NCBI RefSeq assembly: GCF_002277025.1
Contig: NZ_NIWD01000002.1
Coordinates: 1 to 64,000, forward strand
Source: Sphingopyxis sp. GW247-27LB
GTDB taxonomy: Bacteria > Pseudomonadota > Alphaproteobacteria > Sphingomonadales > Sphingomonadaceae
Reading direction: 5' to 3'
DNA length: 64,000 bases
The notes under the pieces are model-generated. The model did not search any database and was not told where the DNA came from. It saw only the letters and a program-made list of their open reading frames with translations. Shown here piece by piece: positions 53,511 to 62,789 of the stretch; the first letter of the stretch is position 1; each line of letters starts with the position of its first letter. Both the position numbers and the translations under genes were made by a program.

Positions 53511-54095
53511 TCACGCCAGCGCTCCCATGTCCAGCTCCGCCATGTCGGGCACGCCCAGCGCGAAGTGCGACGCCAGCAGCACCGCCCCGCCATTCGCGCG
53601 ATGCGTCGCGATCGCCGTGATGAGTCGCGCCTGTGCCGCCTCGTCCATGCCGTTGGCGGGCTCGTCGAGCAGCCAGATCGGCGCGCCGCTCGCGATGACG
53701 CGCACGAGGCCCGCGCGCTTGCGCTGGCCGGTCGAAAGCATCGACACCGGCACGTCGGCCAGGTTGCCAAGCGCCATCGCGTCCATCGCGCGGCCCAGCG
53801 CATGCCCGTCGACGGTGTCGATCCGCGCCCAGAAATCGAGCGCGCGGCGCAACGGCAATTCGGGATCGAGCGCCGAGGCCTCGTCGATCAGCGCGATCCG
53901 CTCGCGGCGCGTCACGGTGCCCGCGGCCGGACGCAGCAGGCCGGCGGCGAGGCGGATCAGGCTCGACTTGCCCGCGCCGTTCGGGCCGCGCAGCCAGAGC
54001 GCGTCGCCGCGGTTCAGCGTCAGCGACAGGCCCTCGAACAACAGCCGGTCGCCGCGGATGCAGGCCACGCCGTCGAGCAGAAGCAATGCGGTCAC
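53511..54095 (-). CDS. ccmA: Heme exporter ATP-binding protein CcmA
   Basis: ABC ATPase of cytochrome c maturation. Walker A is GPNGAGKSS (about residues 37-45), the signature is LSTGQRKRAGLVR and Walker B is IWLLDEPANGMD. Length is 194 residues. The GTG start at 54095 gives [20 protein letters not shown]; it overlaps the stop of the upstream zincin gene (GTGA). Longer forms add an Arg-rich stretch that is not part of the family. Confidence 0.92.
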   Translation of the reverse strand: MTALLLLDGVACIRGDRLLFEGLSLTLNRGDALWLRGPNGAGKSSLIRLAAGLLRPAAGTVTRRERIALIDEASALDPELPLRRALDFWARIDTVDGHALGRAMDAMALGNLADVPVSMLSTGQRKRAGLVRVIASGAPIWLLDEPANGMDEAAQARLITAIATHRANGGAVLLASHFALGVPDMAELDMGALA

Positions 54096-54520
54096 GCCAT
54101 ATCCTCGAGCGCGTGCATGTCGTCGTCGGAAAAGCCGAAATGATGGCCGATCTCGTGGATCAGCACATGACGGACCAGCCAGTCGAGCCGCTCGCCTTCC
54201 TCGATCCATTCGACGAGGATCGGGATGCGATAGAGGGTTACGCGGTCGGGCATGCCGCCGCTCTGGTCGATGCTGCGCTCGGTCAGCGGGCGGCCTTCGT
54301 AGAGACCGGTGAGTTCGTAGGGATGCTCGATGTCGAGCGAGGCGAGGATTTCGTCGTCGGCGATCTCCTCGATCGCGATGACGAGGCCCGCGACATGCGG
54401 CGCGAACACCGCGGGCAATGTGGCGAGCGCGGCCTCGGCCATCGCGTGAAAAGCGTCGGCATCGGGCGCGCCGCCGGTCCAGCCGTCGGGAAGGTCGGAG
54501 AGGGCGGGCTTGTCGCTCAT
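54092..54520 (-). CDS. Zincin-like metallopeptidase family protein
   Basis: Predicted small zinc peptidase of the minimal MMP-like zincin family (DUF1025 group). The motif [13 protein letters not shown] near the C-terminus is a full HExxHxxGxxD zinc site. The N-terminal half is [25 protein letters not shown] (here [23 protein letters not shown]). The product is 142 residues from the ATG at 54520, which follows AAGGAAGGG. No signal peptide, so cytoplasmic. The coupled ccmA start downstream may only reflect operon packing. Confidence 0.88.
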   Translation of the reverse strand: MSDKPALSDLPDGWTGGAPDADAFHAMAEAALATLPAVFAPHVAGLVIAIEEIADDEILASLDIEHPYELTGLYEGRPLTERSIDQSGGMPDRVTLYRIPILVEWIEEGERLDWLVRHVLIHEIGHHFGFSDDDMHALEDMA

Positions 54521-54573
54521 CGCGCCCTTCCTTATGGCGGGCGGCACGGCTTGACCAGCGGGAGAAAAATGCG

Positions 54574-54867
54574 GTGGTTCAGAAACTCGACGACGATGCG
54601 CGCGCCGCGCTGCTCGCCCGTTTTCCCGAATGGACGCACGATCCGGCGCGCGACGCGATCACGCGCCGCTTCCGCTTCGCCGACTTCGCGCAGGCCTTCG
54701 GCTTCATGGCGAGCGTCGCGATCGTCGCGGAGAAGATGGATCATCACCCCGAATGGTCGAACGTCTACAACCGCGTCGACATATTGCTGACCACCCACGA
54801 TTGCGATGGCCTGTCGGAGCGCGACGCCCGGCTCGCCGAAGCGATCGAGGCGCTGCTCCGGCCATAG
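54574..54867 (+). CDS. 4a-hydroxytetrahydrobiopterin dehydratase
   Basis: Pterin-4a-carbinolamine dehydratase that recycles pterin cofactor after aromatic amino-acid hydroxylation. The active-site signature is complete: [32 protein letters not shown], with the two His after Asp and the later His. Length is 97 residues, standard. GTG at 54574 follows GGGAGAAAAA. It is divergent from the zincin gene. No phenylalanine hydroxylase gene is in the window. Confidence 0.93.
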   Translation: MVQKLDDDARAALLARFPEWTHDPARDAITRRFRFADFAQAFGFMASVAIVAEKMDHHPEWSNVYNRVDILLTTHDCDGLSERDARLAEAIEALLRP

Positions 54868-54949
54868 CGGCAGGGAAAAGGGGTTGCCACGGCGGGCACC
54901 CCCATGCAGTTTGGCGGCGGGTATGAAATGGGGCAGGGGGCAGATTTCG

Positions 54950-57748
54950 ATGATGGTTTGGCGCCAGTTGGCGTTCGTGGCGGCGATTGTCGCGCCCACC
55001 GTGGTTTATGCGGGCGAACAGCCGCTCTATGAAGCCGCGCCGGCGTGGGTGGTCGCGACCAGGCTTCCCGATGCGAGCGAGTCCGGCGGCGGCCCGATGC
55101 TGTACGACGCGCAGCAGCGGATCGACGGCGCGACGGTGTGGAGCTATTTCGACACCGCGGTCAAACTCGATACGCCCGAGGCACTGTCGCAGAACAGCAA
55201 TGTGACGCTCGCCTGGCTGCCCGACAAGGGCGACCTGATCATCCACGAGCTGTCGATCGTGCGAAACGGCGAGGTGATCGACGCGCTCGCCGGGGGACAG
55301 AAATTCACCGTGCTGCGCCGCGAGCAGACGCTCGAGCAACGCGAGCTGACCGGCATATTGTCGGCGACGCTCGCGGTGGAAGGGCTGCGCGTCGGCGACG
55401 TCCTGCGCCTGCGCATGTCGACGACGGTGAAGGACGCGGCGCTCGGCGGCCGCGCGCAGCTGTCGCTGCCGCTTGTCGCGCAGCCCGCGCGCGTCGCGGC
55501 CGCCAACTATCATCTGTCGTGGCGGAGCACCGACAAGACGCAGTGGAAGCTGCTCGCGAGCGGCGTCGATGCGAAGGTCGGAAAGAGCGGCGGCTTTTCC
55601 GACCTCAGCTTTGCCGTGCCGATCGCCAAACAGCCCGAGATGCCCGGCGACGCGCCGGCGCGTTACCAGATGCCGCCGGTCATCGAGGCGTCGACCTTCG
55701 CCGACTGGGCCGACGTCTCGCGGACGATGGCGCCGCTCTATGCGACCGACGGCACCATCGCCGATGGCAGTCCGCTTGCCGCCGAAGTCGCGACGATCGA
55801 GGCCGCGACCGATGATCCGCTGAAGCGCGCGGCGATGGCGCTGCAACTGGTGCAGGACAAGATCCGCTACCTCGCGGTCGGCATGGACGGCGGCAATTAC
55901 GTCCCGCAGGCGCCCGCCAAGACCTGGGAGGTGCGCTACGGCGACTGCAAGGCGAAGACGCTGCTGCTGCTCGCGCTGCTCCACGCGATGGATATCGAGG
56001 CCGAGCCGGTGACGGCGCACGCGGGGCTGGGCGATATCGTCGCGAGCCGCGTGCCGAGCGCGCTGGCCTTCAACCATGTCCTCGTGCGCGCGACGATCGG
56101 CGGCGAGACGCTGTGGCTCGACGGCACCGATCTCGGCACCCGGCTTGCCGACATTCGGGACACCCCCGCGCTCGGCTATGTCCTGCCGGTGCGAGCCGAG
56201 GGCGCCGACCTGCTCAAGATCGCGATGCGCCCGCCGGCGCGCCCCTATATCGACCTCAGCATCGATGCCGACGAGAGCACGAGCATCGACCTGCCCTCGG
56301 TGATCGATCTGACGATGGTGATGCGCGGCAGGTTCGCGAGCCTGCTGACGCTCGCCTCGGCGCAGCTCGGCCCGAAGGAGCAACGCAAGCTGACCGAACA
56401 GTTCCTGCAATCCTATGTCGGACAGGCGCAATATGAATCGCTGACGACGACCACCGATGCCGAAGCGGGAACGGCGACGATCAAGGGGCGCGGCGTTTTT
56501 TCGACGGGCTGGAAGCGCGACGATCGGCGAATGGAGCGCTGGCTGTCGCGCATCCCCGATCTCTTGAGCTTCGCACCCGATCGCGCGCGACCGGCATGGG
56601 CCGACATTCCCGTCGCCACCGCCGCACCCGACCTCGCCCACTATCGCATGCGAATCCGCCTGCCGAACGGCGGCGAAGGCTATAAGGTCGAGGGCGAGGG
56701 CGCGCTCGACGGCCGCTTTGCGGGCTATGGTCTCAAGCGATCGGTGACGCTGGCGGACGGCGCCGTCACGGTCGACGAAACGCTCGCCTCGTCGGGCGCG
56801 GAGATTGCGGCGGCCGATGTCCCCGCCGAGCGCGACCGCTTTGCGACGATGACGGCGCGGGCGCCGCGGCTGATCGCGCCGCAGGATGCGCGGCGCCGGT
56901 GGCAGCTCGCCGCGAGCGACCGCCCAAGCGGAACGCAGCTCGCCGCCGTCGAAGCGATCTTCGCCAAGGTCGCGAAAGATGCCGACGAGGACAATGTGAC
57001 CCCGCTGGCGGGCGCGGCTTCGTTTCACAGCGGAATCGGCGATTATAAGGCGGCGATCGCGGATTATACGCGGATGCTCGCGATCCTGCCGTCGGCCGAT
57101 ACCTATCTCAGCCGCAGCTACGCGCGGCAGTCGGTGGGCGATGTCGCGGGCGCGCTCGCCGATGCCGAGGCGGCGCGCAAGCTCGACCCATCGTCGTCGA
57201 ACGCGATCGGTGCGGTCGCAATGCTGACCGCCGAACAGGGCGACGTCGACAAGGCCGTCGCGATGCTCGACGAGCGGATCGCGATCGGCGGCAAGCAGCG
57301 CGACGATTACAAGCTGGGGAAGGCGAGCTTGCTCGGCGAATATGGCGACGCGCAGACGGCGCTCGACGTCGTCAATGCGATGATCGAGGAAAAGCCGGGT
57401 TCGCCGTGGCTGCTCAACGCGCGCTGCTGGATCAAGGGCACGCGCGAGATCGAAGTCGAGTCGGCGCTCAAGGACTGCACGTCGGCGATGGAACTGAGCG
57501 ACAGCAGCGCGTCGATCCTCGACAGCCGGGCGCTCGCGTGGATGCGCCTCGGCCGCGACGAGGATGCGCTGCGCGATCTCGACGCCGCGCTGCTGCAGGC
57601 GCCCGACCTCGGGTCGAGCCGCCTGCTGCGCGCGATCGTGCTGAAGCGGATGGGCCGGATCGACGATGCGAACCGCGACCTCGCGGCCGCGCGCCGCATC
57701 GCGCCGTCGCTCGAACGCGAATATGCGCGCTATGGGCTGAAGCCCTGA
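54950..57748 (+). CDS. DUF3857/transglutaminase-like/TPR protein
   Basis: Exported protein of 932 residues with unknown substrate. A signal peptide (residues 1-22, ending VYAGE) leads into a DUF3857 domain (about 40-200). A transglutaminase-like domain follows with an apparent triad: Cys333 in VRYGDCKAK, His376 in AFNHVLVR and Asp391 in WLDGTD. TPR repeats fill the C-terminal third (about 685-925). This architecture is common in sphingomonads and Bacteroidetes. The start could be either of two adjacent ATGs. Confidence 0.87.
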   Translation: MMVWRQLAFVAAIVAPTVVYAGEQPLYEAAPAWVVATRLPDASESGGGPMLYDAQQRIDGATVWSYFDTAVKLDTPEALSQNSNVTLAWLPDKGDLIIHELSIVRNGEVIDALAGGQKFTVLRREQTLEQRELTGILSATLAVEGLRVGDVLRLRMSTTVKDAALGGRAQLSLPLVAQPARVAAANYHLSWRSTDKTQWKLLASGVDAKVGKSGGFSDLSFAVPIAKQPEMPGDAPARYQMPPVIEASTFADWADVSRTMAPLYATDGTIADGSPLAAEVATIEAATDDPLKRAAMALQLVQDKIRYLAVGMDGGNYVPQAPAKTWEVRYGDCKAKTLLLLALLHAMDIEAEPVTAHAGLGDIVASRVPSALAFNHVLVRATIGGETLWLDGTDLGTRLADIRDTPALGYVLPVRAEGADLLKIAMRPPARPYIDLSIDADESTSIDLPSVIDLTMVMRGRFASLLTLASAQLGPKEQRKLTEQFLQSYVGQAQYESLTTTTDAEAGTATIKGRGVFSTGWKRDDRRMERWLSRIPDLLSFAPDRARPAWADIPVATAAPDLAHYRMRIRLPNGGEGYKVEGEGALDGRFAGYGLKRSVTLADGAVTVDETLASSGAEIAAADVPAERDRFATMTARAPRLIAPQDARRRWQLAASDRPSGTQLAAVEAIFAKVAKDADEDNVTPLAGAASFHSGIGDYKAAIADYTRMLAILPSADTYLSRSYARQSVGDVAGALADAEAARKLDPSSSNAIGAVAMLTAEQGDVDKAVAMLDERIAIGGKQRDDYKLGKASLLGEYGDAQTALDVVNAMIEEKPGSPWLLNARCWIKGTREIEVESALKDCTSAMELSDSSASILDSRALAWMRLGRDEDALRDLDAALLQAPDLGSSRLLRAIVLKRMGRIDDANRDLAAARRIAPSLEREYARYGLKP

Positions 57749-57755
57749 TAGCGGG

Positions 57756-58100
57756 CTAGCCGCTCGCGGACGGTTGCCAGTCGAAGGCGAGCGGTGCCTC
57801 GCGGAAGGCGAAGCGGTCGAGGTGGCGCGCGACGGCGCCTTTCAGCGCCTCGAGCTGCCCCTCGGCGCTCGCGTCGATGCGGACGGCGAGCGCATCCGCA
57901 CCGGCATCGAAGGTCACCAGCGCATCGCCCGGCCAATCGGCACCGCGCGCGTCCCTGGGGAAGGTCACGGTGCCGTGATCGGCGGTGAACTCGACCGCCA
58001 GATTATGCTGCCAATGCTTGCAGAGCTGCTGCAGATATTTGCTCGCCTGTCCGGTCGGAACATGCGCGGTGGCCGAAACGGTCATGCGGTCCTCGCTCAC
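57756..58100 (-). CDS. DUF2218 protein
   Basis: Small cytoplasmic protein of 114 residues. The DUF2218 signature is HVPTGQASKYLQQLCKHWQHNLAVEF near the N-terminus, and APLAFDWQPS near the C-terminus. In other genomes this family lies near siderophore-interacting ferric reductases and YqjI-like regulators, suggesting a link to iron handling, but the activity is unknown. Its start overlaps the stop of the PadR gene (ATGA). Confidence 0.88.
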   Translation of the reverse strand: MSEDRMTVSATAHVPTGQASKYLQQLCKHWQHNLAVEFTADHGTVTFPRDARGADWPGDALVTFDAGADALAVRIDASAEGQLEALKGAVARHLDRFAFREAPLAFDWQPSASG

Positions 58101-58699
58101 AGGCGTTCGATCTTCTGCGCCGCGTCGTCGATCAGGGCGACGATCGCGTGCAGCGTTTCCGCATCCGCCTCGCGGCGGCCGAGGCGGTTCATCAGCACCT
58201 GGCGAAGATTGCCCATGGCGCGGCGCACCGACGCCGAATCGGTGCGCTGACGCTCTTCGCCGACCGCGGCCAGCCGCGCGATCAGCGCGTCGATCAGCGC
58301 CTTGTTCGCGTCGAGTTCGGCCTCGCCTTCGGGGGTGATGGCGAACAGCTTCTTCGCGCCCTCGCTCTGCTGCGCGGCGATCTGGCCCATGTCGTCGAGC
58401 AGGGTAAGCGTGGGGTAGATGACCCCGGGGCTCGGCGCATAGGCGCCGCCGGTCAGCTCCTCGATCTGGCGGATCAGGTCGTAGCCGTGGCGCGGCTCGT
58501 CGGCGATCAGCTTCAGGAGGACGAGCCGCAGCTCGCCGCTGTCGAACATCCGCCGCCGCGGCCCGCGACCCTCGTCGTCATCGCCATGGCGCCCGCCGAA
58601 ACCGCGTCCGAAGCCATGGCCGAAACCGCGGCCGCGGCCGCCGCGATGCATCCCGTGACGATGGCCGCAAGAGCCCGAAAATTCTCTGTGATTACGCAT
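58097..58699 (-). CDS. PadR-family regulator, YqjI-like with His/Gly-rich N-terminus
   Basis: Winged-helix DNA-binding regulator of 200 residues. Residues 1-50 are rich in His, Gly and Arg (HRHGMHRGGRGRGFGHGF), like the metal-binding extension of E. coli YqjI, a nickel-responsive repressor of a ferric reductase gene. The core reads MFDSGELRLVLLKLIADEP, HGYDLIRQIEELTGGAYAPS and PGVIYPTLTLLDDMG, closely matching YqjI. It is coupled to DUF2218. A palindrome 34 bp upstream of the start is a likely autoregulatory operator. Metal control is inference from the N-terminus. Confidence 0.88.
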   Translation of the reverse strand: MRNHREFSGSCGHRHGMHRGGRGRGFGHGFGRGFGGRHGDDDEGRGPRRRMFDSGELRLVLLKLIADEPRHGYDLIRQIEELTGGAYAPSPGVIYPTLTLLDDMGQIAAQQSEGAKKLFAITPEGEAELDANKALIDALIARLAAVGEERQRTDSASVRRAMGNLRQVLMNRLGRREADAETLHAIVALIDDAAQKIERL

Positions 58700-58732
58700 C
58701 TCATTTTTCCTTAGAGTGATTCGTGATAGGTC

Positions 58733-58746
58733 TAAGATATATCTTA
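58733..58746. promoter_or_regulatory. Operator palindrome of the PadR gene
   Basis: TAAGATATATCTTA is a perfect 14-bp palindrome in an otherwise GC-rich genome, 34 bp upstream of the PadR start. PadR proteins usually bind AT-rich palindromes and repress themselves. Confidence 0.68.
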
Positions 58747-59096
58747 AATGCTATCTTGCAAGGGCGATTTGCATCTCGGCAGCCGATCAGGGCGCGAGGC
58801 CGTCGCCGAGCCGACCGCACGGCACTCGGTTCGTCGATTCTGAATGACGTCATGGCTTGACTTGGTTTCGACGGAAACTAGAAGCGCGCGTCGCTGAGAC
58901 CGCCAAGGATGCGGCCGCGAATTGCCGGTACCAGGATTCCGCGAACGGGCGGGGCCGGGGCGGATACGGAGTTTTTCGTCAGATCAGTTTTGGCTCGCGC
59001 GTGGGCGGGTCCGGTTCATCGAGGTGCCGAGCGGTGCAGGTCGTGCGCCGCCGCGGCTCGTGCCGGCCCGATGCGCGGGATGGTGGGATTAGAAAC
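58747..59096. other. Intergenic region upstream of the GT2 gene
   Basis: About 350 bp with no convincing gene. The GT2 frame stays open through it from 58857 but codes for an Arg/Gly-rich stretch unlike a protein domain. TTGACTTGG at 58857-58865 could be a -35 box. Confidence 0.45.
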
Positions 59097-60515
59097 ATGT
59101 CGGGACTATTTGCTTCCGCGCGGGGGCGCGGTGCCCTTGCGCCGGCGGATCGCGCGATGCCGATGCCGTCGGCGCGCGAAGAACGGTGGCGCCGCCTCTA
59201 TCTGGGCGTGCGCGGCAAGTTCCTGCTCGCCGTGTCGATCGCGACGCTGTGGACCGCGCTGAGCGTCTGGTTGTCGCAGCGCTGGCTGATCGATCTGGCG
59301 GCGGTTACCTACTGGCCGTTCGCGCTCGTCTCGATCATCTTCATCGCCTATGTGCCCGGCTTCATGAACGCCTTTCTGATCGCGACGCTGTCGCTCGATC
59401 GCAGGCCCATCGCCCGGATGCCCGCAAAGGCGCTGCCGGGGGTTACCGTCCTCGTCGCCGCCTATAACGAGGCGAGCGCCATCCGCGACACGCTGACCAG
59501 CCTCGCGCGCCAGGATTATCGCGGGCCGCTCGAGGTTCTGGTCCTCAACGACGGATCGTCCGACACGACCGCGACCATCGTTCGCGAACTGCTGGCCTCG
59601 CTGACGCTGCCGGCGGGCGCCACCTTCACCCTCCATGATTTCGCGGTCAACCGCGGCAAGTCGGCGGTGCTCAACGACGGCTTGCGCGCCGCGGCGCACG
59701 GGCTGATCGTGACCATCGACGGCGATTGCTGGATGCGCACCAACGCGCTGACCCAGATCGTCAGCCGCTATCTGTCCGACCCGGACAATACGGTCGCGGT
59801 GGCGGGCGCGGTGATGGTCCGCAACTCGCGGACCAATTTGCTGACCCGCGCGCAGGAGTGGGATTATTTCCACGGCATCGCGTCGGTGAAGCGGATGCAG
59901 GGCATGTACCATGGCACGCTCGTCGCGCAGGGCGCCTTCTCGCTCTATCGCCGCGACGCGCTCGAAGAGGTCGGCGGCTGGCCCGAATGCGTCGGCGAGG
60001 ATATCGTCGTGTCGTGGGCGCTGCTCGAGCGCGACTATCGCATCGGCTATGCCGACAATGCGCTCGCCTTCACCAACGTGCCCGAAGGATTCCGCCAGTT
60101 CGCGCTGCAGCGCAAGCGCTGGTCGCGCGGGCTGATGGAGGCGTTCAAGGCGCATTGGCGCCTGCTGTTCAAGCGGCGGATGACGACGCTGTTCATCTGG
60201 TGGAACGTGTGCTTCCTGCCGCTCGACGTCGTCTACAGCTTCGTCTTCATTCCGGGGCTGATCCTCGCCCTGTTCGGCTATTTCTACATCGCTGGGCCGC
60301 TGACGCTCGCGGTGCTGCCGCTCGCCGCGCTCTGGAACATCGTCATCTTCCGCATCCAGCGGGGCGTCTTTGAGGGCGAGGATTTGAAGGTGCGGCGGAA
60401 TCCGATGGGATTCCTCTTTTACGCTTTGGCGTACAGCCTGCTGATGCAACCGGTTTGCGTGTGGGGTTATGTCGTCGAGATCATCGGGATGAAGAAGAAA
60501 TGGGACACCAAGTGA
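59097..60515 (+). CDS. Processive GT2 glycosyltransferase (PgaC-like)
   Basis: Inner-membrane synthase that probably polymerises and exports a beta-linked polysaccharide. Two membrane helices (about residues 42-60 and 70-100) precede the GT2 domain: VLVAAYNEAS (118-127), VLNDGSSD (149-156), DGD (208-210), ED (301-302) and QRKRW (338-342), the processive motif. C-terminal helices (about 360-460) form the exit channel. Length is 472 residues. Poly-N-acetylglucosamine synthase is the nearest type, but PgaB and PgaD-like genes are absent. The next gene is coupled. Confidence 0.87.
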   Translation: MSGLFASARGRGALAPADRAMPMPSAREERWRRLYLGVRGKFLLAVSIATLWTALSVWLSQRWLIDLAAVTYWPFALVSIIFIAYVPGFMNAFLIATLSLDRRPIARMPAKALPGVTVLVAAYNEASAIRDTLTSLARQDYRGPLEVLVLNDGSSDTTATIVRELLASLTLPAGATFTLHDFAVNRGKSAVLNDGLRAAAHGLIVTIDGDCWMRTNALTQIVSRYLSDPDNTVAVAGAVMVRNSRTNLLTRAQEWDYFHGIASVKRMQGMYHGTLVAQGAFSLYRRDALEEVGGWPECVGEDIVVSWALLERDYRIGYADNALAFTNVPEGFRQFALQRKRWSRGLMEAFKAHWRLLFKRRMTTLFIWWNVCFLPLDVVYSFVFIPGLILALFGYFYIAGPLTLAVLPLAALWNIVIFRIQRGVFEGEDLKVRRNPMGFLFYALAYSLLMQPVCVWGYVVEIIGMKKKWDTK

Positions 60516-61450
60516 AACGGGCATCGATCATCGCCGCGACCGGGCTGATCGCCCTGACCAGCCTGCCCGCGACCGCGCAGGACAGCGCCGCCGCGGCCGC
60601 CGAAGCCGAGGCGCCGGTGCGGCACGCCGTCGGCCTCGACCTCTTCGCGTCGACCGACGCCGACAACACCGACGTCTATCGCGCCGGGCTGAACCTCGAC
60701 CTTCGCTATCGCGACCAGCAGGACTATCTGGGCGTGCGCGTCGAAAAGGCCTGGTACCGCCCGCTCGGCCAGAAGACGGTGGGCAAGGAGCGCGTCTTCC
60801 TGCGCTACGCCGATACCGGCGGCCATTGGGCTTGGAACGCGCAGGTCGGCACCGACGGCGACAGGGTGATCGGGTCGGCCTCGATCCACGACGATGCCGC
60901 CTTCCGGAAGGAATTCTTCGTCGAGCGCGACGTGGTCGAAACCCCGCGCGGCGTGAACGAGGGCATCTATTACACCTTCGCCGGGGCGGCGCTCGACCTG
61001 CCGGTCGACGATCGCAACAGCTTCACGGTCGTCGCGGGCGCGCAGGAATTCACGGGCAAGAATGTCCGCCTGCACGCGCGCGCCAATTATGTGCATGTGG
61101 TGAAGCCCGAATGGGGCCTCAGCGCGCAGCTTCGCACCCGCTATTTCCACAGCACCGAGCCCGGCGAATATGATTATTACTCGCCGCGCTGGTACGCCCA
61201 GATTCTGCCGGTGCTGCAGATGCGGCGCTACAGCGGCGGCTGGCGCTACATGGTTGCGGGCGGGGTCGGCGCGCAGCGCGATTCGATCAGCGACTGGCGC
61301 GCTTCCTATTATGCCGCCGCCGAGGTGACGAGCCCGGAGGTCGGTCGCAACTGGTTCCTGAAGGCGAGCGTGCAATACAACAACATCCCGCAGAACAGCG
61401 GCGCCTATGACTATGGGCAGGCGACGGTCGGGCTGACCCGCGTCTTCTGA
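60512..61450 (+). CDS. Outer-membrane beta-barrel protein, unknown
   Basis: Predicted outer-membrane protein of 312 residues. The GTG at 60512 overlaps the GT2 stop (GTGA) and gives a clean signal peptide (VKRASIIAATGLIALTSLP, cleavage after TAQ); an ATG at 60500 would add four residues. The rest has alternating amphipathic strands rich in Tyr, Trp and Arg and ends in VGLTRVF, with a terminal Phe as in barrel proteins. Coupling to the GT2 synthase suggests a pore for the glycan, though it lacks the TPR part of PgaA. Confidence 0.72.
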   Translation: MKRASIIAATGLIALTSLPATAQDSAAAAAEAEAPVRHAVGLDLFASTDADNTDVYRAGLNLDLRYRDQQDYLGVRVEKAWYRPLGQKTVGKERVFLRYADTGGHWAWNAQVGTDGDRVIGSASIHDDAAFRKEFFVERDVVETPRGVNEGIYYTFAGAALDLPVDDRNSFTVVAGAQEFTGKNVRLHARANYVHVVKPEWGLSAQLRTRYFHSTEPGEYDYYSPRWYAQILPVLQMRRYSGGWRYMVAGGVGAQRDSISDWRASYYAAAEVTSPEVGRNWFLKASVQYNNIPQNSGAYDYGQATVGLTRVF

Positions 61451-61483
61451 GGCCGGGGCGGCGACGTCGCGGCGCCACGCGCC

Positions 61484-61511
61484 TTGACTTCGCCGTGCCT
61501 GCCGCTATGAG
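61484..61511 (+). promoter_or_regulatory. Candidate rplJL promoter
   Basis: TTGACT (61484-61489) and TATGAG (61506-61511) are 16 bp apart. They stand about 270 bp upstream of rplJ, consistent with the long leader expected of an L10 transcript. Confidence 0.6.
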
Positions 61512-61519
61512 GCGCCCCG

Positions 61520-61784
61520 TGTTGCCGCGGGTTTCGGCCCCGGCAATTCCGTCCGAGACAGTTGGTGAAGGGACTCTGCCCTTCTTAATTTCCAGCCGAG
61601 ACGGGGAACAGTCTTTATCGGTCGCCCGCCTGTATTCAGGCGACGCGTCTTGACCGACCCCATCGGACATCGTTGCGCGAAGGACAGGCGGATACGTCCC
61701 ATGTCTGTCTTCGCGTGTGTTAGCCGCCCGGCGGCGCGCATGCTTCGGCGTGCGGGCATCCGGGCAGATGAGTGGAGTATAGGC
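61520..61784 (+). ncRNA. Ribosomal protein L10 leader (putative)
   Basis: The roughly 265-base 5' untranslated region of rplJ contains several small hairpins, for example around 61566-61585 and CGCCTG/CAGGCG at 61628-61643. In most bacteria L10-L7/L12 binds such a leader to repress translation. The consensus fold was not checked by covariance model. Confidence 0.5.
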
Positions 61785-62300
61785 ATGGATCGTACGGAAA
61801 AGGCCGAAGCCGTATCCTCGCTGAACGCTACGCTGTCGTCAGCTGCCTCGGTTGTGGTCGTCCGCAACCTTGGCATGACCGTCGCCCAGTCGACGGTGCT
61901 GCGCCAGCAGATGCGCGATGCGGGGGCCGACTTTCGCGTCACGAAGAACCGTCTTGCCAAAATCGCGCTCGATGGCACGTCCTACACCGGCATCGGCGAC
62001 CTGCTGACCGGTCCCACGGCGCTTGCGACCTCCACCGATCCGGTGGCGGCTGCGAAGATCGCCGTGGAATTTGCCAAGACCAACGACAAGCTCGAGATCG
62101 TTGGTGGCGGCATGGGGGATGTGCTCCTCGACGTCGATGGCGTGAAGGCGCTGGCTTCGCTTCCCTCGCTCGACGAGCTCCGCGCCAAGATCATCGGTCT
62201 GGTGCAGGCTCCGGCCACCAAGGTTGCGCAGATTGCCGCGGCCCCGGCGGGCCAGTTGGCGCGGGTTTTTGGCGCATATGCCGCCAAAGAAGCAGCGTGA
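61785..62300 (+). CDS. rplJ: 50S ribosomal protein L10
   Basis: Base of the L7/L12 stalk. [20 protein letters not shown] begins the protein, with the conserved [12 protein letters not shown] (about residues 50-61) and a C-terminal helix [15 protein letters not shown] that binds L7/L12. Length is 171 residues. In most bacteria rplA would directly precede it; here about 10 kb of unrelated genes lie between. Confidence 0.97.
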   Translation: MDRTEKAEAVSSLNATLSSAASVVVVRNLGMTVAQSTVLRQQMRDAGADFRVTKNRLAKIALDGTSYTGIGDLLTGPTALATSTDPVAAAKIAVEFAKTNDKLEIVGGGMGDVLLDVDGVKALASLPSLDELRAKIIGLVQAPATKVAQIAAAPAGQLARVFGAYAAKEAA

Positions 62301-62357
62301 TTTCGAACTGAACTGAAACTTACTGCCGGGATATCCCGGTTCTGATGGAGAATGAAC

Positions 62358-62735
62358 ATGGCTGATCTTGCAAAGATCGTTGAAGACCTTTCGGCGCTGA
62401 CCGTCCTCGAAGCGGCTGACCTGTCGAAGCTGCTCGAAGAAAAGTGGGGCGTTTCGGCCGCCGCTGCCGTGGCGGTTGCCGCTCCGGGCGGCGCGGGCGC
62501 CGCTGCTCCCGCCGCTGAAGAGAAGGACGAGTTCGACGTCATCCTGACGGGCGACGGTGGTCAGAAGATCAACGTCATCAAGGAAGTCCGCGCGATCACC
62601 GGCCTGGGTCTTGGCGAAGCCAAGGCGCTCGTCGAAGGCGCGCCGAAGGCCGTCAAGGAAGGCGTGAACAAGGCCGAAGCCGAAGAGCTGAAGAAGAAGC
62701 TCGAAGCCGCCGGCGCGACCGTCGAACTGAAGTAA
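62358..62735 (+). CDS. rplL: 50S ribosomal protein L7/L12
   Basis: Stalk protein that recruits translation factors. The dimerisation N-terminus is [20 protein letters not shown], an Ala/Gly-rich hinge follows (about residues 36-54), and the C-terminal domain reads [27 protein letters not shown]. Length is 125 residues. A CCGGGATATCCCGG hairpin at 62326-62339 lies between rplJ and rplL. A terminator follows, and rpoB is not next. Confidence 0.97.
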   Translation: MADLAKIVEDLSALTVLEAADLSKLLEEKWGVSAAAAVAVAAPGGAGAAAPAAEEKDEFDVILTGDGGQKINVIKEVRAITGLGLGEAKALVEGAPKAVKEGVNKAEAEELKKKLEAAGATVELK

Positions 62736-62789
62736 TTCGGTTCGCGGACGGGGGCCGGTTCGCCGGCTCTGTTCCGATGAAAAGAAAAA

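Noticed and set aside
51840..54143. 767-codon plus-strand open frame across arr, VOC and ccm genes
   Set aside because: It crosses several well-supported minus-strand genes and a foldback repeat and has no domain.
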